This document shows positions 16,706 through 25,925 of a stretch of 40,517 nucleotides of DNA, in pieces (positions within the stretch are counted from its first letter, which is position 1; the number at the start of each line of letters is the position of its first letter). The notes below the pieces were generated by a model. It saw nothing but the letters and a program-made list of their open reading frames with translations, was not told the origin of the DNA and did no database searches. The position numbers were made by a program, and so were the translations under genes. This DNA is from Minwuia sp. (lineage in GTDB: Bacteria > Pseudomonadota > Alphaproteobacteria > Minwuiales > Minwuiaceae), in contig JARGNO010000029.1 in the NCBI GenBank assembly GCA_029213165.1, forward strand, positions 1 to 40,517, read 5' to 3'.

Positions 16706-17668
16706 ATGCAGGGCATGCACGTCACGGTCTTCGGTGGGTCCGGTTTCATCGGTCGTCACCTGGTGCGCCGCCTGGCGCGGGCTGGCGCGGTTGTCACGGT
16801 TGCCGTTCGTGATCCTGAAGCCGCGATTTTCCTGAAGCCGATGGGTGATGTCGGGCAGGTCACGCCGCTGTATGCCAATATCCGCAAGCCTGCTTCGGTG
16901 GCCCGGGCGATCGAAGGGGCCGATGCGGTGGTCAACCTGGTGGGTGTGCTGCACCAGTCGGACCAGACCTTTTCCGCCACGCATGCCATCGGCGCGCGCA
17001 ATGTGGCGCAGGCGGCGGCGGAGGCCGGTATCACCAATTTCGTTCAGCTCTCCGCGATTGGCGCGGATGCGGAGTCAGGTGCGCTCTACGCCCGGACCAA
17101 GGCAGCAGGTGAGGCGGCGGTTCGCGAGAATGTTCCGACGGCCGTCATCCTGCGCCCCTCGGTCGTGTTCGGGCCGGAAGATGACCTGATGAACCGTTTC
17201 GGTGCCATGTCCCGTATTGCCCCGGCATTGCCGCTGGTCGGCGGCGGACACACCCGGTTCCAGCCGGTCTTTGTCGGTGACGTGGCCGATGCGATCATGG
17301 CGGCGCTGGTGCGCGAGGATGTGCAGGGCAAGACCTTCGAGCTTGGCGGACCGCGGGTCATGACCTTCCGCGAGATTCTGGAGTTCGTGCTGCAGCAGAC
17401 CGGGCGCAAGGCGCTGCTGCTGCCGATCCCGTTCGAGGTCGCGAAGGTCATGGGCGCGGTGCTTCAGGTCCTGCCCGCGCCGCCGCTGACCCTGGATCAC
17501 GTGCGCCTGCTGCAGCAGGACTGCGTGGTCGGAGAGGGCGCGTCCGGTTTCGCGGATCTCGGCATTACCGACCTGGAAACGGTCGAGGCGGTCGTTCCGG
17601 CGTATCTGGCCCGCTTCCGCAAGCCCGGTCGGGAGCCAGGCGGAGCGGCTGACCGGGTCACGGACTGA
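16706..17668 (+). CDS. NDUFA9-like (complex I subunit family) atypical extended SDR
   Basis: This 320-residue NAD(P)-binding protein is of the family annotated as complex I NDUFA9 subunit. The dinucleotide motif VFGGSGFIGRHLVRRLA is at residues 7-23. GALYARTKAAGEAAVR supplies a YxxxK pair (Tyr with Lys four residues on), followed by ILRPSVVFGPEDDLMNRF and FQPVFVGDVADAI. In mitochondria the homologue is an accessory complex I subunit binding NADPH; in bacteria the role is not settled (quinone biosynthesis or respiratory assembly have been proposed). GGGAGG lies 9 nt before the ATG. rfbC follows after 17 bp, so it may head the rhamnose operon. Confidence 0.9.
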   Translation: MQGMHVTVFGGSGFIGRHLVRRLARAGAVVTVAVRDPEAAIFLKPMGDVGQVTPLYANIRKPASVARAIEGADAVVNLVGVLHQSDQTFSATHAIGARNVAQAAAEAGITNFVQLSAIGADAESGALYARTKAAGEAAVRENVPTAVILRPSVVFGPEDDLMNRFGAMSRIAPALPLVGGGHTRFQPVFVGDVADAIMAALVREDVQGKTFELGGPRVMTFREILEFVLQQTGRKALLLPIPFEVAKVMGAVLQVLPAPPLTLDHVRLLQQDCVVGEGASGFADLGITDLETVEAVVPAYLARFRKPGREPGGAADRVTD

Positions 17669-17685
17669 CTGCTCCGGTCAGGCCC

Positions 17686-18234
17686 ATGCGGATAGAGCCA
17701 ACCTCTATTTCGGACGTCCTGCAGCTCTGGCCTGACCGTCACGGCGACGACCGTGGCTTCTTCTCCGAGACCTGGAATGCCGGAGCACTTTCGGCGCTGG
17801 GTCATGACTGGCGTTTCGTGCAGGACAATCATGTCCGCAATGGCGCGCGCGGCACCTTGCGCGGTCTGCACCTGCAACTGCCACCGAATGCCCAGGGAAA
17901 GCTGATCCGCTGCCTGCGCGGCGCGATCCTGGATGTGGCCGTTGACGTGCGTCGCGGGTCGCCGACATTCGGTCAGCACGTCGCCGTGGAACTGACGGAA
18001 AGTGACTGGAACCAGCTCTGGGTGCCCGCCGGGTTCGCGCATGGCTACTGCACCCTGACCGATGCGGCCGAAGTCATCTACAAGGTGACCGCGCCCTATG
18101 ATCCGTCGGCTGAGCGGGGCATCGCCTTCGATGATCCTGCGCTGGGTATCGACTGGCCGGTGGACAGACAATCCGCCCGGGTTTCGGACAAGGATCTGGT
18201 GCTGCCGACACTCGCTGGGTTCGGAGGGGTCTGA
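17686..18234 (+). CDS. rfbC: dTDP-4-dehydrorhamnose 3,5-epimerase
   Basis: RfbC epimerises dTDP-4-keto-6-deoxyglucose at C3 and C5, the third step of dTDP-L-rhamnose synthesis. The 182-residue cupin shows the family sequence DDRGFFSETWN, then RGTLRGLHLQ with the catalytic base His62, the GKLIRCLRGAILDVAVD strand with Lys72, and Tyr132/Tyr138 in EVIYKVTAPYDPSAE, the latter matching the catalytic acid position. Length is standard. rfbB starts 3 bp after its stop. Confidence 0.97.
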   Translation: MRIEPTSISDVLQLWPDRHGDDRGFFSETWNAGALSALGHDWRFVQDNHVRNGARGTLRGLHLQLPPNAQGKLIRCLRGAILDVAVDVRRGSPTFGQHVAVELTESDWNQLWVPAGFAHGYCTLTDAAEVIYKVTAPYDPSAERGIAFDDPALGIDWPVDRQSARVSDKDLVLPTLAGFGGV

Positions 18235-18237
18235 GAG

Positions 18238-19278
18238 ATGCGCATTCTGGTCACCGGCGGCTGCGGTTTCATCGGTTCGGCGCTTGTGCGGCGGCTTGTT
18301 CAGGATGGCGTCGAGGTGCTGAACGTCGATTGCCTGACCTACGCCGGGCGGCCCGAGAACGTGGAGGATGTTGCAGCAGCCGCGAACTACCGGTTCCTGC
18401 AGGCGGATATCTGCGACATGCCTGCAATGGCTGCCGCATTCCGGGATTTCCGGCCCGATGCCGTGATGCACCTGGCGGCGGAAAGCCATGTGGACCGGTC
18501 AATCGATGGTCCCTCCGCCTTCATCCGCACGAATGTGACCGGCACCGGTGTGATGCTGGAGGCGGCGCTGGGATACTGGCGCGAGCTGTCCGGTGTTCAG
18601 CAGGAAAGTTTCCGTTTCCTGCATGTCTCGACCGACGAGGTCTATGGCAGTCTCGCCGAAGGTGCCTGGTTCAGGGAGGGCGATGCCTATAGCCCCAACT
18701 CCCCCTATGCCGCGTCGAAGGCCGGTTCCGACCACCTGGTCAGGGCGTTCGGCGTGACCTATGGCCTGCCGGTACTGGTGACCAATTGCGGCAACAACTA
18801 CGGACCGTTCCAGTTCCCGGAGAAGCTGATCCCGCTGATGATCCTGAATGCCCTGGATGGGCGCCCGCTGCCGGTCTACGGCAAGGGCGACAACGTGCGG
18901 GACTGGATTCACGTGGATGACCATGTGGCGGCGCTGCTCGCTGTTCTGGCGCGAGGCAGGACCGGGGAGACCTATCTGGTCGGGGCACGGGGGGAGCAGC
19001 AGAACCTGGACATCGTACGCCATATCTGCGCGCGGCTGGACGCGCTGGTGCCGACATCCCCGCATGTGCCGCACTTCGGCCTGGTCACGCGGGTCAGCGA
19101 CAGGCCCGGTCACGATCAGCGCTATGCCATCGACCCGACCCGCATGGAGCAGGAGATCGGTTGGAAGCCGCGCATGAGCTTCGAGACCGGTCTGGAGGAC
19201 ACCATTCGCTGGTACATGGACCGGCGTGCCTGGCTTGCGCGGGTGCATGACCGGGACAGGCTGGGTGGGCAATCGTGA
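18238..19278 (+). CDS. rfbB: dTDP-glucose 4,6-dehydratase
   Basis: RfbB converts dTDP-glucose to dTDP-4-keto-6-deoxyglucose. The 346-residue extended SDR has VTGGCGFIGSALVRRL (NAD site, residues 5-20), the dehydratase signature VSTDEVYGS with Thr132-Asp133-Glu134, and SPYAASKAGSDHLV with Tyr157 and Lys161. Later segments NNYGPFQFPEKLIP and VYGKGDNVRDWIHVDDH are characteristic. The stop overlaps the GTG start of rfbD by 4 bp. Confidence 0.98.
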   Translation: MRILVTGGCGFIGSALVRRLVQDGVEVLNVDCLTYAGRPENVEDVAAAANYRFLQADICDMPAMAAAFRDFRPDAVMHLAAESHVDRSIDGPSAFIRTNVTGTGVMLEAALGYWRELSGVQQESFRFLHVSTDEVYGSLAEGAWFREGDAYSPNSPYAASKAGSDHLVRAFGVTYGLPVLVTNCGNNYGPFQFPEKLIPLMILNALDGRPLPVYGKGDNVRDWIHVDDHVAALLAVLARGRTGETYLVGARGEQQNLDIVRHICARLDALVPTSPHVPHFGLVTRVSDRPGHDQRYAIDPTRMEQEIGWKPRMSFETGLEDTIRWYMDRRAWLARVHDRDRLGGQS

Positions 19279-20168
19279 GCATCCTGGTCCTGGGTGCTGG
19301 TGGTCAGGTAGGCGCAGCCCTGCGCTGGCGCGCCATGGCGCGTGGGCAAAGCGTCATCGGCCTGAAGCATGACGAGCTCGATATCACCATCGCGGATGCG
19401 GTACGCCGCACGGTCGCGGACATTCGACCGTCGATTGTCATCAATTGCGCGGCCCATACGGCTGTCGACAGGGCGGAAGAGGAGCCGGAGCGCGCCATGG
19501 CCATCAATGGGGAGGGGGCCGGCAATGTTGCCCTTTCCTGTGCGCTGGCGTCCGTTCCCCTGATCCATCTCTCGACGGACTATGTCTTCGACGGCAGCAA
19601 GACCGGTCCCTATCGGGAAGACGATCCGATAGCGCCAGCCACGGTCTATGGCCGCACCAAGCTGGCCGGTGAAAGGGCCGTCTTTGACGCCTGGGGCAAG
19701 CATGTGATCCTGCGGACATCCTGGGTCTTTGGTGCCATGGGCAGCAATTTCGTCAAGACGATGCTGCGGCTTGCCGCTTCCGGCCAATCCCCGCTGAAGG
19801 TGGTCGATGACCAGATTGGCGGCCCGACACCTGCCGACGCCATTGCAGACGCCTGTCTGGATATCACGACCCGTGTCCTGCAGGCTGATATCGTGCCGTG
19901 GGGCACCTATCATTTCGCGGGTGCGCCAACGGTGAGCTGGCACGGCTTCGCCCAGGCCATCCTTGCCCATTACCCGGACCTGGTGATCGCGCCCTGCACC
20001 ACGGAGGACTTTCCACGTCCGGCGCCGCGTCCTGCCAATTCCGTGCTCGACTGCGGTCGCATCCGTGCCGCCTTCGGTATCGGGCAGCCGGACTGGACGG
20101 TTCATCTGGCTCACCTCTTGCGTGATCTGGGGGAAATGCCGACGGAAAGCGGGGAAGATGGATCATGA
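19275..20168 (+). CDS. rfbD: dTDP-4-dehydrorhamnose reductase
   Basis: RfbD carries out the last step, the reduction of dTDP-4-keto-L-rhamnose to dTDP-L-rhamnose. The 297 residues include [13 protein letters not shown] (cofactor site), [33 protein letters not shown], and [13 protein letters not shown] with Tyr125 and Lys129. The GTG start at 19275 lies in the GTGA overlap with rfbB, and its stop overlaps the rfbA start (ATGA). The C-terminal substrate segment [17 protein letters not shown] fits the family. Confidence 0.97.
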   Translation: MSILVLGAGGQVGAALRWRAMARGQSVIGLKHDELDITIADAVRRTVADIRPSIVINCAAHTAVDRAEEEPERAMAINGEGAGNVALSCALASVPLIHLSTDYVFDGSKTGPYREDDPIAPATVYGRTKLAGERAVFDAWGKHVILRTSWVFGAMGSNFVKTMLRLAASGQSPLKVVDDQIGGPTPADAIADACLDITTRVLQADIVPWGTYHFAGAPTVSWHGFAQAILAHYPDLVIAPCTTEDFPRPAPRPANSVLDCGRIRAAFGIGQPDWTVHLAHLLRDLGEMPTESGEDGS

Positions 20169-21046
20169 AGGGAATTGTGCTTGCCGGAGGTGCCGGAACG
20201 AGACTGCACCCGATGACCCGGGTGGTCTCGAAGCAGTTGCTGCCGGTCTATGACAAGCCGATGGTCTATTATCCGCTGGCAACGCTGATGCTGGCGGGAA
20301 TCCGCGATATCATGCTGATCTCGACGCCGGAGGACCTGCCACGGTTCGAACAGTTGCTGGGCGATGGCCGGGACTGGGGCGTGCGCATTTCCTATGCCGA
20401 GCAGTCAGCGCCACGGGGGATTGCGGAGGCACTGATCATCGCCGAGGACTTCGTGGCCGGTGATCACTGTGCCCTAGTTCTGGGCGATAACATCTTCTAT
20501 GGCCGTGGCTTCTCCGGCATGTTGCGTGACGCCGCCGATTTCGACGATGGCGCTGTGGTCTTCGCCTACCAGGTTGTCGACCCGGAGCGGTATGGCGTGG
20601 TCAGTTTCGACGCGGACCGTCGTGCCGTCGACATCGTCGAGAAACCCGCGGTTCCGCCGTCGTCCTTTGCGGTCACGGGGCTTTACTTCTATGACCGGAA
20701 TGCTGCCGACGTGGCCCGGTCCATCGCGCCTTCAGGGCGTGGCGAGCTGGAGATCACCGATGTGAACCGGCATTATCTCGAACGTGGCAAGCTGCGTGTC
20801 GAGACCCTGGGTCGCGGCTTTGCCTGGCTCGATACCGGAACACCCGGCAGCCTGCTGGAAGCGGCCGAGTTCATCCATGCGGTCGAGAAGCGTCAGGGGC
20901 TGAAGATCTCGGCGCCGGAAGAGATCGCCTGGCGAAGGGGCTGGATTGGCGATGACGTGCTGCGTAGGCTTGCCGAAGCAATGAAAGGCAACGACTACGG
21001 CAGCTATCTGATGCGGTTGCTGGAGCATGACCACCGGGGAGGGTGA
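20165..21046 (+). CDS. rfbA: Glucose-1-phosphate thymidylyltransferase
   Basis: RfbA makes dTDP-glucose from dTTP and glucose 1-phosphate, the first step of the rhamnose pathway. The 293-residue nucleotidyltransferase starts with [16 protein letters not shown] and [18 protein letters not shown]. The Mg-binding Asp is in [11 protein letters not shown], and [16 protein letters not shown] is the conserved C-terminal signature. Together with rfbC, rfbB and rfbD it gives a complete dTDP-L-rhamnose pathway for O-antigen or exopolysaccharide. No glycosyltransferase that would use the sugar is in the window. Confidence 0.98.
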   Translation: MKGIVLAGGAGTRLHPMTRVVSKQLLPVYDKPMVYYPLATLMLAGIRDIMLISTPEDLPRFEQLLGDGRDWGVRISYAEQSAPRGIAEALIIAEDFVAGDHCALVLGDNIFYGRGFSGMLRDAADFDDGAVVFAYQVVDPERYGVVSFDADRRAVDIVEKPAVPPSSFAVTGLYFYDRNAADVARSIAPSGRGELEITDVNRHYLERGKLRVETLGRGFAWLDTGTPGSLLEAAEFIHAVEKRQGLKISAPEEIAWRRGWIGDDVLRRLAEAMKGNDYGSYLMRLLEHDHRGG

Positions 21047-21047
21047 C

Positions 21048-21809
21048 ATGACGATCCGCCTGTATGCGATGACCTGCGGCTGGCTGGAGATGAGTCTCAA
21101 GGCTATGCTGGCCGGGGCGGAGGGGCGGATCCGCGTGCCCGTGCCCTGTTACCTGATCGAGCATCCGAAGGGGCGCGTGCTCTTCGACAGCGGCTTGAAC
21201 CTGCAGGTCCAGACTGACCCGTTTGCCCGACTGGGAAAGGTCGCGAAGTACTACGCCATTTCCTTCGAGAAGGGCACCGACATTGCTGCGCGTCTGAATG
21301 CGATGGGGATCGGTGTGGAGGACATCGACTATCTGGTGAACTCCCACCTGCACTTCGATCATGCGGGTGGCAATGACGCGCTGCCTGACTGCCGGATGGT
21401 GGTGCAGCGTCGGGAATGGGAAGCGGCGAATGATCCCGATATTGCCGCGAAGGTCGGGTTCATGAAGCAGGATTTCGATCATGGACACGACCTGGTCCTG
21501 CCCGATGGGGAGCATGATATCTTCGGTGACGGGGCGGTGGTCTGTATCCCGACCTATGGGCACACGCCGGGTCACCAATCGTTGAAGGTGCAACTGCCCG
21601 ACGGTGATATCGTTCTGACCGGCGACGCCTGCTATCTGCGGCGCACGCTGGAGGAGATGCGCCTGCCGATGATCCTGCACGACGCCGAAGAGATGAGGCA
21701 GAGCCTGGAAAAACTGAAGGAACTGCAGCGGCGCGGCGCACGCATCTTCTATGGCCACGATCCCGAGTTCTGGGCAGGCGTTCCGCAAGCCCCCGCGCAA
21801 GTCCAATGA
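21048..21809 (+). CDS. N-acyl homoserine lactonase-family metallo-beta-lactamase-fold hydrolase
   Basis: This 253-residue metallo-beta-lactamase-fold protein is of the AHL-lactonase (AiiA-like) type. The dinuclear zinc ligands are all present: HLHFDH with His100, His102, Asp104 and His105, His172 in YGHTPGHQS, Asp193 in TGDACYL, and His237 in FYGHDPEF. The N-terminal PVPCYLIEHPKGRVLFDSGLN is typical. The start at 21048 follows GGGGAGGG and lies one base after the rfbA stop, so the gene is part of the rfb transcript. Family members hydrolyse the lactone ring of AHL signals, but many cleave other lactones. No luxI or luxR gene is nearby, so the substrate is open. Confidence 0.88.
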   Translation: MTIRLYAMTCGWLEMSLKAMLAGAEGRIRVPVPCYLIEHPKGRVLFDSGLNLQVQTDPFARLGKVAKYYAISFEKGTDIAARLNAMGIGVEDIDYLVNSHLHFDHAGGNDALPDCRMVVQRREWEAANDPDIAAKVGFMKQDFDHGHDLVLPDGEHDIFGDGAVVCIPTYGHTPGHQSLKVQLPDGDIVLTGDACYLRRTLEEMRLPMILHDAEEMRQSLEKLKELQRRGARIFYGHDPEFWAGVPQAPAQVQ

Positions 21810-21880
21810 TCCATGATGCCCGACCCGATGGGACCGATCATTCATGAAGTGTTAGCTATCCGCCGGTATCTGATTGGCGC

Positions 21881-24070
21881 ATGGGCGATGTGCACGCGAT
21901 CAAGCCGGACCCGCTGGGACGGCAGGTGATGGATCGGACCCTCTTTGAGGCGTTCGCGCATCTTGAGTCGCCTGTCGCGGTGACCCATGGCGTGCCAGGC
22001 GGAACGCCGACATTGGTTACCAGCAGCAGGACCTTTGATGATCTCGTGCCTGCTGCGGTCAACCCGATATCGCTTCTGGGAGATCTGGGCGATCTTGCGC
22101 CCCGGCCGCTGGCCTTGCAGCCGGGCTGGACGGCCAGCGGCTCGCCTCTGCCGGGGGGCGGGGTGCTTTGGCAATGCCGCCAGGAAGCGGGTGATGATGG
22201 TATCGAGCAGGCGATTGCGCGGATGCTGTCCGGCGCATCAGCCGATCATCTTGGCATCATCTATTTCGGGCCTGACCGGCGCGCCAAGTCCTGGTCACCG
22301 GGGATGCAGGCCTTCTTCCCTGATACGGATGTGTTTCCCGTACCGAACGGCACCATCGAGGAGCAGATCGAAACGATCCTGGAGCATGACCTGATTCCAG
22401 GCGCGCAAGGCCATGAGGATGCGCTGCGCCAGAACCTGCTCATGGGATTCGACACACCCCAGAAGCCGCTGGTGGACATGACGGCGTCCGGACTCTGGTC
22501 GATTTCCGTGACCTGCATCCTGCCGAATGGCGGGCGCCTGCATGTCATGGGTGACGTCTCGGACTTCAAGCGGCGCGAGGAACAGCTCAAGACATACATG
22601 TCCAACGTCGATGGCATCCTGTTCTGTCGCCGGCGTCAGGGCAGCGACCGCGTTCAGATATGGGGACGGCGTGCCCGCCGACTGGGTGGCGAGATAGAGG
22701 GCAACGTCCAGCGGATCAGGCCGGAGGACTGGTTTCATGCCTTCGATCCGGAATCCCGCCAGCCCTACATCGATACGATGACCCGCCACAGGCAGACACT
22801 GGAACCCTATACGATCGAGTTTGGCGCGACGGATACCTCGACCGGGGAGCATTTCTGGATTCGCGAAGAAGGCTGGACGACCGAGGACCGCTTCGGCGTG
22901 ATCTATCATGACAGTGTGCTGATCGACATCACCGAACAGCAGCAAGCGCTGGCCAATCACGAGATCAGCGAAGAACGCTTCCGCGCCTTCGCCGAGCTGG
23001 CATCGGACTGGTACTTCGAGATTGATGCCGAGATGCGCTTCACCTACGTTTCGGAGCGCTACGAGGAGATGTTCGAGATCAGTCGCGATACCATCATGGG
23101 TCGCAACTGGTTCGAAGTCGTCGGGGCAGACAATCCCCGCCTGGAGCGACAGGCCACGGTTGCCTGGGCGCGCATGCGGAAGCTCTGGGAGGAGCGGAAA
23201 CCGATCGAGCGGATCCACACACCCGTCAGGATGGGTGACGCCCGTCGCTTCGTGGAAATTTCCTCGGCGCCGGTCTTCGGGCCTGATGGCACGTTCAGCG
23301 GCTACCGTGGCGTCGGTCGTGACATCACGGACATGGTGGAAGCCCGCGAACAGGCCATCGAGGCACTCCGGCATGCCGAGGAAGCCAGCCGCGCCAAATC
23401 GGCCTTCGTTGCCAACATGAGCCACGAACTTCGGACGCCCCTGAATGCGATCATCGGTTTCTCGACGGTGATGAAGGGGGAAATTCTCGGACCGATGCAG
23501 AATGAACGTTATCTTGGCTATGTCAGTGACATTGCCGCCAGTGGCGAACATCTGCTCAGTCTCGTGAACGATGTGCTCGACATTTCACGTGTCGAAGCCA
23601 ACAAGATGGAGATCACGCCTGAAACGATCGAGCTGGACGGTGAGCTCGAGAGGCTGGTGGAACTCTTCCGTGACCAGCTCGCGGAACGCGATTTCCATCT
23701 GATGCCGGGTGGTCCGGGTGTTGTCCATGCTGACAGGCGGGCCTTTCGCCAGATGGTGATGAACCTGCTTTCCAATGCCATCAAGTTCAGCCGCAAGGGT
23801 GACATGGTCTCGCTGGAAGTTGGCAGGACCGTTTCAGGCGAGACATTCATTGCCGTTGAGGACGCTGGTCGCGGAATCCGTTCGGAAGAACTCGCCAAGG
23901 TCATGGAACCCTTCGGCCGGGCAGGCGATGTCGATGTGACACCGGGCACGGGCCTCGGTTTGCCGCTGACGCGGCAGTTGGCCGAACTGCACGGCGGGCG
24001 CCTGGAACTGGCCAGCACCTATGGCAAGGGAACCACGGTCAGCATCATCCTCCCGGACAAGCCGGGCTGA
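21881..24070 (+). CDS. Soluble PAS-domain sensor histidine kinase
   Basis: This 729-residue hybrid-free kinase has no predicted transmembrane segment, so it should sense a cytoplasmic signal. The N-terminal 100 residues are unrecognised. Three PAS-like units follow (about 105-230, 235-355 and 366-490); the last (FRAFAELASDWYFEIDAEMRF ... GVGRDITDMVEAREQA) is the clearest. The kinase core is intact: H-box SHELRTPLN with His515, N-box NLLSNAIKFS with Asn632, G1 EDAGRGI and G2 GTGLGLPLT. No receiver domain is fused, and no response regulator lies within the window, so the partner is unknown. The start has a weak ribosome-binding site; an in-frame ATG at 21929 after GGCAGG is an alternative. The 71-bp gap after the lactonase shows no terminator. 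Confidence 0.92.
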   Translation: MGDVHAIKPDPLGRQVMDRTLFEAFAHLESPVAVTHGVPGGTPTLVTSSRTFDDLVPAAVNPISLLGDLGDLAPRPLALQPGWTASGSPLPGGGVLWQCRQEAGDDGIEQAIARMLSGASADHLGIIYFGPDRRAKSWSPGMQAFFPDTDVFPVPNGTIEEQIETILEHDLIPGAQGHEDALRQNLLMGFDTPQKPLVDMTASGLWSISVTCILPNGGRLHVMGDVSDFKRREEQLKTYMSNVDGILFCRRRQGSDRVQIWGRRARRLGGEIEGNVQRIRPEDWFHAFDPESRQPYIDTMTRHRQTLEPYTIEFGATDTSTGEHFWIREEGWTTEDRFGVIYHDSVLIDITEQQQALANHEISEERFRAFAELASDWYFEIDAEMRFTYVSERYEEMFEISRDTIMGRNWFEVVGADNPRLERQATVAWARMRKLWEERKPIERIHTPVRMGDARRFVEISSAPVFGPDGTFSGYRGVGRDITDMVEAREQAIEALRHAEEASRAKSAFVANMSHELRTPLNAIIGFSTVMKGEILGPMQNERYLGYVSDIAASGEHLLSLVNDVLDISRVEANKMEITPETIELDGELERLVELFRDQLAERDFHLMPGGPGVVHADRRAFRQMVMNLLSNAIKFSRKGDMVSLEVGRTVSGETFIAVEDAGRGIRSEELAKVMEPFGRAGDVDVTPGTGLGLPLTRQLAELHGGRLELASTYGKGTTVSIILPDKPG

Positions 24071-24082
24071 CCGCGACCGCCC

Positions 24083-25057
24083 TTACATGTAGAGGGCGCG
24101 CTGGTCTTCCATGCCCTTGTACAGGTCGGCGACGAACTCACCGTATCCGTTGAACAATTGGGTCGGCACCCGTTTGCCGCCAGTGCCGAGCACTTCCTCG
24201 GTCGCCTGGCTCCAGCGCGGGTGATCCACCTTCGGGTTCACGTTCGCCCAGAAGCCGTACTCCCGCGCGTTGATCTCCTCCCAGAAGCTGGTCGGCTGCT
24301 CGTCGGTAAAGGTGATGCGGACAATCGACTTGATCGACTTGAAACCGTACTTCCAGGGCAGGGCCAGACGCAGGGGCGCACCCATCTGCTTCGGAAGCGG
24401 CTTGCCATAGGCACCCGTCACCAGGAACGGCAATTCATTGCGGGCCTCGGCCAGGGTCACGGCCTCGACATAGGGCCACGGATACCAGCGCTGGCGCTGG
24501 CCACTGGCGACATCCTTGTCCAGGAAGGTCTCGAAACGGACGTAGCGGGCGTTGCCGGTCGGCTCGGCCAGGTCGACCAGTTTCTGCAGTGGAATGCCAC
24601 TCCAGGGCGCAATCATGGACCAGGCTTCGACACAGCGGTGACGGTAGACACGTTCCTCCACGCCCAGACGCCGGATCAGCGCATCAATGTCCCAGGTCTT
24701 TGCCTGCTTCACCATGCCGTCGATGGTGACGGTCCAGGGGCGGACCTTCAGATCCTGCGCATCGCGATAGATCCGTTTGTGGGAGCCGAATTCGTAGAAG
24801 TTGTTGTAGGTCAGGTTCACGTCTTCTTCGGTGATATCGCGTTCGACGCGGTATCGCAGGTTCGGCGCTGCCGGATACATGTCGGCGGTGGGGATCAGTT
24901 CGTCCTCGGCCTGTGCCTGACCGGACAGTCCCAGGGCGGACAGGCCAATGGCACCCAGTCCCATCCCCTTCAGCAACGCGCGGCGGTTCAGGAAAACGTT
25001 CTCCGGCGTTGCGGCGCTTTCGGGAAGTTCCCAGCCTCGTCTGTTGCGAATGAGCAT
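24083..25057 (-). CDS. msrP: Protein-methionine-sulfoxide reductase catalytic subunit MsrP
   Basis: MsrP (YedY) is the periplasmic Mo-molybdopterin enzyme that repairs oxidised methionines in envelope proteins. The 324-residue protein has a Tat signal: NRRALLKGMGLGAIGLSALG with Arg25-Arg26, cleavage near AQAED. The molybdenum-ligating cysteine is Cys142 in YRHRCVEAWSM. TNFxxW-type sulfite-oxidase-fold segments and the typical end, NGYGEFVADLYKGMEDQRALYM, support the call. The start at 25057 is fixed by AGGAGG six bases upstream. The usual partner, the haem membrane protein MsrQ, is not next to it: downstream lies the convergent kinase gene, upstream a hydratase gene 73 bp away. Confidence 0.96.
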   Translation of the reverse strand: MLIRNRRGWELPESAATPENVFLNRRALLKGMGLGAIGLSALGLSGQAQAEDELIPTADMYPAAPNLRYRVERDITEEDVNLTYNNFYEFGSHKRIYRDAQDLKVRPWTVTIDGMVKQAKTWDIDALIRRLGVEERVYRHRCVEAWSMIAPWSGIPLQKLVDLAEPTGNARYVRFETFLDKDVASGQRQRWYPWPYVEAVTLAEARNELPFLVTGAYGKPLPKQMGAPLRLALPWKYGFKSIKSIVRITFTDEQPTSFWEEINAREYGFWANVNPKVDHPRWSQATEEVLGTGGKRVPTQLFNGYGEFVADLYKGMEDQRALYM

Positions 25058-25130
25058 GCCTGACCTCCTGCGTCCATGAACCTGCCTCCAATAAGGCGGT
25101 TCCGGGTGCGATCCGCAAATCAAGCGAACG

Positions 25131-25925
25131 TTATTCCAGCGTCAACTCGATACTGCCGAGGGGGCCGAAGTCAGCCTTCAGGTGCTGCCCCTTCTTCGCG
25201 TCATAGACGACAATCGTCGTACCTGTCGAAATCCGGTCGCCGGCCTTCAGTCCGTCGCGGGCGTAGACGGCGCGGACGTTGGCCAGCCATGTCAGCGCAT
25301 TGATGGGGTGATCCATGACATTGATGCCCTGACCTTCACGCACCAGTTCGCCATCGGCGTAGAGGTGCACAGCCATCTCGGCGAGGTCGATGTCCTGCCA
25401 GTTGCTGACCGGCGCGCCATGCACCCAGGCTCCGTGGCTGCCGTTGTCGGCGATGATCTGCACAGGGCCGATGGTGGTCCAGTCCTGGAAGCGGCTGTCG
25501 ACGATCTCGATTGCCGGGAAGGCGGCTGCGACCGCGTCGCCGACCGAGCCGGGATCATAGGGTGCGGCGGCTGCGGGCAGGTCCTCCCCCATCAGGAAGC
25601 CCACCTCCGCCTCGATCACCGTCATGAAGAAATCACCGGTGTCAAAGGTCGCAGGAGAAGCCTTGGAGGTATTCTCGAAAATCCCGCCGAAGAAGGGCTC
25701 GTGAACCCCGATCTGGCGCTGTGCGGTCTCGTTGGTACAACCGATCTTCCAGCCGATCTGGCGCCCGCCGCCCTGCGCAGAGATAGCCTTGCGAACGGCT
25801 GGCTGAACCGCGTAGGCCCCTTCGATATCCTCCGGCATGGCATCAGGGGGCAGCACGGGAATCCGTGCACGATTGGCGCGCGCCTGCATCAGAATTTCTG
25901 CCACCCGCGCCGCCTGTGTCGTCAT
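25131..25925 (-). CDS. 2-keto-4-pentenoate hydratase-family protein (FAH-like)
   Basis: This 264-residue enzyme belongs to the MhpD/2-oxopent-4-enoate hydratase branch of the fumarylacetoacetate-hydrolase superfamily. Family marks are GWKIGCTNETAQRQIGVHEPFFG, VIEAEVGFLMGEDLP (the two acidic metal ligands Glu-x-Glu), FPAIEIVDSRFQDW (third acidic ligand) and the C-terminal LKAGDRISTGTTIVVYDAKKGQ. Known members hydrate dienols from aromatic meta-cleavage, but no such pathway is visible here. The ATG at 25925 overlaps the stop of the EF-G-like gene (TGATG). The frame stays open upstream inside that gene, without functional support. Confidence 0.87.
   Translation of the reverse strand: MTTQAARVAEILMQARANRARIPVLPPDAMPEDIEGAYAVQPAVRKAISAQGGGRQIGWKIGCTNETAQRQIGVHEPFFGGIFENTSKASPATFDTGDFFMTVIEAEVGFLMGEDLPAAAAPYDPGSVGDAVAAAFPAIEIVDSRFQDWTTIGPVQIIADNGSHGAWVHGAPVSNWQDIDLAEMAVHLYADGELVREGQGINVMDHPINALTWLANVRAVYARDGLKAGDRISTGTTIVVYDAKKGQHLKADFGPLGSIELTLE

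Noticed and set aside
22295-23551. 418-codon minus-strand open frame
   Set aside because: It lies antisense to the histidine kinase and shows no domain or plausible ribosome-binding site.
24071-24082. Intrinsic terminator between convergent kinase and msrP genes
   Set aside because: The 12-bp spacer holds no stem and no T-tract; nor do the gaps at 8541-8550 and 21810-21880.
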